DNA from: Dehalococcoidia bacterium
GTDB taxonomy: Bacteria; Chloroflexota; Dehalococcoidia; Dehalococcoidales; CSSed11-197
NCBI GenBank assembly: GCA_003552785.1
Contig: PUOQ01000064.1
Location: 1-34,625, forward strand
Reading direction: 5' to 3'
DNA length: 34,625 bases
The translations under genes and the position numbers were made by a program. Below the pieces are notes generated by a model. The model was not told the DNA's origin. It worked only from the letters and a program-made list of their open reading frames with translations, and did no database searches. Shown piece by piece: positions 32,759 through 34,625 of the stretch. Each line of letters begins with the position of its first letter. Position 1 is the first letter of the stretch.

Positions 32759-34360
32759 ATGGAAGCGCTTTGCAACCGGCATGGTTTATTCAGGTTAAAA
32801 GAAGAGCTGGTTCGAGTTCCATTTGTAGTAAAAGGCAGGCTGGTATTGCCGCCCGAGGTTAGCCCGGAAAGTGTCAGGGAGGCATTCAGTCGAGCTGGTG
32901 AATATGCCACACTGGTAAAAATGGAGAACGTACAGGTTTTAAGGGAGCCTGTTATCCAGCGCTCCAGCATGAAGTATACCGGGGAATATATTTATCAGGT
33001 TATGCCTGCCCCCGGTGCTTATGAACTCATCGAGCCTGAAACAGCTACTCTGGCAGACGGCCTTTATCGGCTGGGTGTTGACGACATTCTTGATTATATC
33101 GAGTCAATCGTATCTACTTTGCTGGAAAACTATTCGCTGGCGATGAGGGTTCTTGAACTGTTGCGCCGGACCTCAGAGTTTCCGGAAGCGTTTCTTGATG
33201 ACTGGATAAACAGTACAGCCTCAAGCTTAAACCGTGAAACCGCCCGGCAGATGATTGACAGTGAGCTATCTTTTATGGGAAAACCGGGCAGCCAATATCT
33301 TGAAGGCTGGGTTGAAGTTCCCGGCGGTGCCAAATCCGGGTGGTTAAGGCAAAAAGCGGTTGAAATATTCGGGCGAAATGAAAATATGCCTGAGGTAAAA
33401 CGGCCGTATGTGCGGGCTATGCCTACACGTCAATTGCACATAACTGCCGGGAACGCGCCTGAAGTGCCGCTGGTTTCAGCCCTAAGGGCAGTGCTCACCA
33501 AGTCTGCCGCAGTAATAAAGATGCCATATGGCGCCACTTTATCAGGAGCTTTTTTTGCGATGGCGGCGGTTGCAGCCGCCCCCGATCATCCCATAACCCG
33601 GCACCTTTCTATGGTTTACTGGCAGGGTGGCGATGAAGCAATAGAGGCCGAATTACTGATGTCAGGTGCATTTGACCGGATGGTGGTGTGGGGTGGGCAT
33701 GAGGCCATAGCTTCTATGCAATCCAGAACCCATTTTGCCCGGGCTGTGTATCTTAATCCGCGCTACGGTGTGAGCTTTATCGGCAATGAAGCCTTTTCTG
33801 CAAGCCTGGAAGAAGTGGCGATGAGGGCTTCACTGGATGTAATGATACACAATCAGAAAGCATGCAGTTCTTCACTGGTGCATTATGTTGAGGGCTCAGC
33901 CGGGCAGGCTGTCAGGTATGCAGGAATGCTTCAGGAAGCGCTTTACAGGTGGGATGAGGAAATACCCAATTTTTTAAATCCTTTAAAAAAGGCTCAGTTG
34001 AAGCGTATGCGGCGGGGCCGCTATATCGGGGCTGAATGGCTGGTAAATACGCGGGAGGGAGAATTTTCATCCGGTGTGGTTGTTATTCAGGACGAGTTCG
34101 ACATATTGGACCATCCCATGTGCCGGCTGGTAGTGGTTAAACCCGTAGACAGGCTTGAAGGAGCCTTGAAGAAGTTAAACCAGTTTGTTTCTACTGCCGG
34201 AGTTTACCCGGAAGAGCGCCGCTTGGAACTCAGAGACAGGATGCTCTCAAGGGGGGTTTCGAGTGTATTAAGCCTGGGGCATTGTGAAAACCTGTATTCC
34301 GGTATGCCTCATGACGGCATGCTGGTTCTTGGCCACCTGGTGGATTGGAAGAACAGTTAA
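32759..34360 (+). CDS. LuxC family acyl-CoA/acyl-protein reductase
   Basis: A 533-residue aldehyde-dehydrogenase-like reductase. The catalytic Cys lies in HNQKACSSSLVH (about residue 369), after conserved IHxTAGNAP, KMPYGATLS and VVWGGHEAI segments. It reduces the acyl group supplied by LuxE to a fatty aldehyde with NADPH. The track starts at 32717 within LuxE; ATG 32759 is preferred because AAGGAGGGG is 4-8 bases upstream. There is no luciferase luxAB or transferase luxD nearby, so the aldehyde serves another purpose. Confidence 0.9.
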   Translation: MEALCNRHGLFRLKEELVRVPFVVKGRLVLPPEVSPESVREAFSRAGEYATLVKMENVQVLREPVIQRSSMKYTGEYIYQVMPAPGAYELIEPETATLADGLYRLGVDDILDYIESIVSTLLENYSLAMRVLELLRRTSEFPEAFLDDWINSTASSLNRETARQMIDSELSFMGKPGSQYLEGWVEVPGGAKSGWLRQKAVEIFGRNENMPEVKRPYVRAMPTRQLHITAGNAPEVPLVSALRAVLTKSAAVIKMPYGATLSGAFFAMAAVAAAPDHPITRHLSMVYWQGGDEAIEAELLMSGAFDRMVVWGGHEAIASMQSRTHFARAVYLNPRYGVSFIGNEAFSASLEEVAMRASLDVMIHNQKACSSSLVHYVEGSAGQAVRYAGMLQEALYRWDEEIPNFLNPLKKAQLKRMRRGRYIGAEWLVNTREGEFSSGVVVIQDEFDILDHPMCRLVVVKPVDRLEGALKKLNQFVSTAGVYPEERRLELRDRMLSRGVSSVLSLGHCENLYSGMPHDGMLVLGHLVDWKNS

Positions 34361-34397
34361 TCGGGGTTAAGAACATTTTAAGGCAAGGAGAAAATAT

Positions 34398-34625
34398 TTG
34401 GAAAAATTAAAAAAAGCCTGGTGTAAGCTTATATTAATTTCCGTTGCTCTGACTTTTCTTTTACTTTTGCCGGTTTTTTATGAAATCTATTACCAGGCTT
34501 ATTATTACACCCTTGTGATTCTTATCTCACCCCTGCCCTTTTTAAGGATATTTTATGAAAGAAAGCTAGACGAAGTTTTTTATCGGAAGTGGGAAAAACA
34601 ACGGCGGTGGGGGTTCTGGCCAAAT
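34398..34625 (+). CDS. Small membrane protein, N-terminal fragment
   Basis: Starts at TTG 34398 with AAGGAG 8 bases upstream and runs off the right edge (76 codons seen). It begins MEKLKKAWCKLILISVALTF, a basic then hydrophobic stretch, with a second hydrophobic segment (YTLVILISPLPFLRIFY) and then a charged, Arg/Trp-rich tail. At least two membrane helices. It is missing from the ORF track, presumably because it is open-ended. Its position 37 bases after LuxC suggests the same operon. Family unknown. Confidence 0.6.
   Translation, partial: MEKLKKAWCKLILISVALTFLLLLPVFYEIYYQAYYYTLVILISPLPFLRIFYERKLDEVFYRKWEKQRRWGFWPN

Noticed and set aside
1-34625. tRNA, rRNA, CRISPR, IS element or prophage
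   Set aside because: No matching cloverleaf, repeat-spacer series, transposase or phage protein was recognised in either strand.

Overview
The window reads as chromosome of an anaerobic, probably Gram-positive, Clostridia-like bacterium (Peptococcaceae/Syntrophomonadaceae type). The grounds are a heme operon built on the siroheme-dependent (Ahb) route, hemACDBL order typical of such anaerobes, many GTG/TTG starts with strong Shine-Dalgarno sequences, and a probable selenocysteine codon. The assignment is an inference from gene content, not a phylogeny. No rRNA, tRNA, CRISPR array, transposase or phage gene was seen.

Layout. (1) 1-2962: tail of an oligopeptide/nickel-type ABC importer operon (permease B fragment, permease C, two ATPases), all translationally coupled. 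(2) 3051-8170: mixed small genes. These are a PH-like cytosolic protein of unknown role (minus strand), a DUF2905 membrane protein, a DegV/FakB fatty-acid-binding protein, and an island holding two paralogous membrane proteins in opposite orientation, a lipoprotein and an ArsC/Spx-like thioredoxin-fold protein. The last has an in-frame TGA exactly where the active-site Cys should be, followed by a bSECIS-like hairpin. The ORF track shows only its truncated C-terminal part. (3) 8540-11300: DUF485 protein, acetate-type sodium:solute symporter with a large extra segment, and a universal stress protein. (4) 11400-22125: a 10-gene heme operon: MerR-type regulator, ahbC, ahbD, a fused ahbA-ahbB siroheme decarboxylase, sirC, hemA, hemC, cobA-hemD fusion, hemB, hemL. 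It encodes everything from glutamyl-tRNA to heme b through siroheme, except GltX and a dedicated chelatase (SirC-type proteins can serve). (5) 22213-24906: a four-PAS hybrid histidine kinase with an internal duplication. (6) 25197-28016: SDR (3-beta-HSD-like), a steroid 5-alpha-reductase-like membrane enzyme with eukaryote-like active-site residues, and a tocopherol-cyclase-like protein, probably acting on an isoprenoid or steroid-like lipid. (7) 28268-34625: AsnB, a bacterial presenilin/SPP-type intramembrane aspartyl protease, a decayed ABC ATPase fragment, a LuxE-LuxC pair (acyl activation and reduction to fatty aldehyde) without luciferase genes, and the start of a small membrane protein.

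How it fits together. Region 4 is a coherent pathway: HemA/HemL/HemB/HemC/HemD make uroporphyrinogen III, CobA and SirC make siroheme, AhbAB decarboxylates it, AhbC removes acetate side chains and AhbD oxidatively decarboxylates propionates to give heme b. The first gene probably regulates it; a -10 box lies inside a palindrome upstream. Regions 6-7 look like lipid chemistry but the linkage is only by proximity. The most novel single items are the candidate selenoprotein (7252-7599) and the presenilin-like protease (30072-31010).
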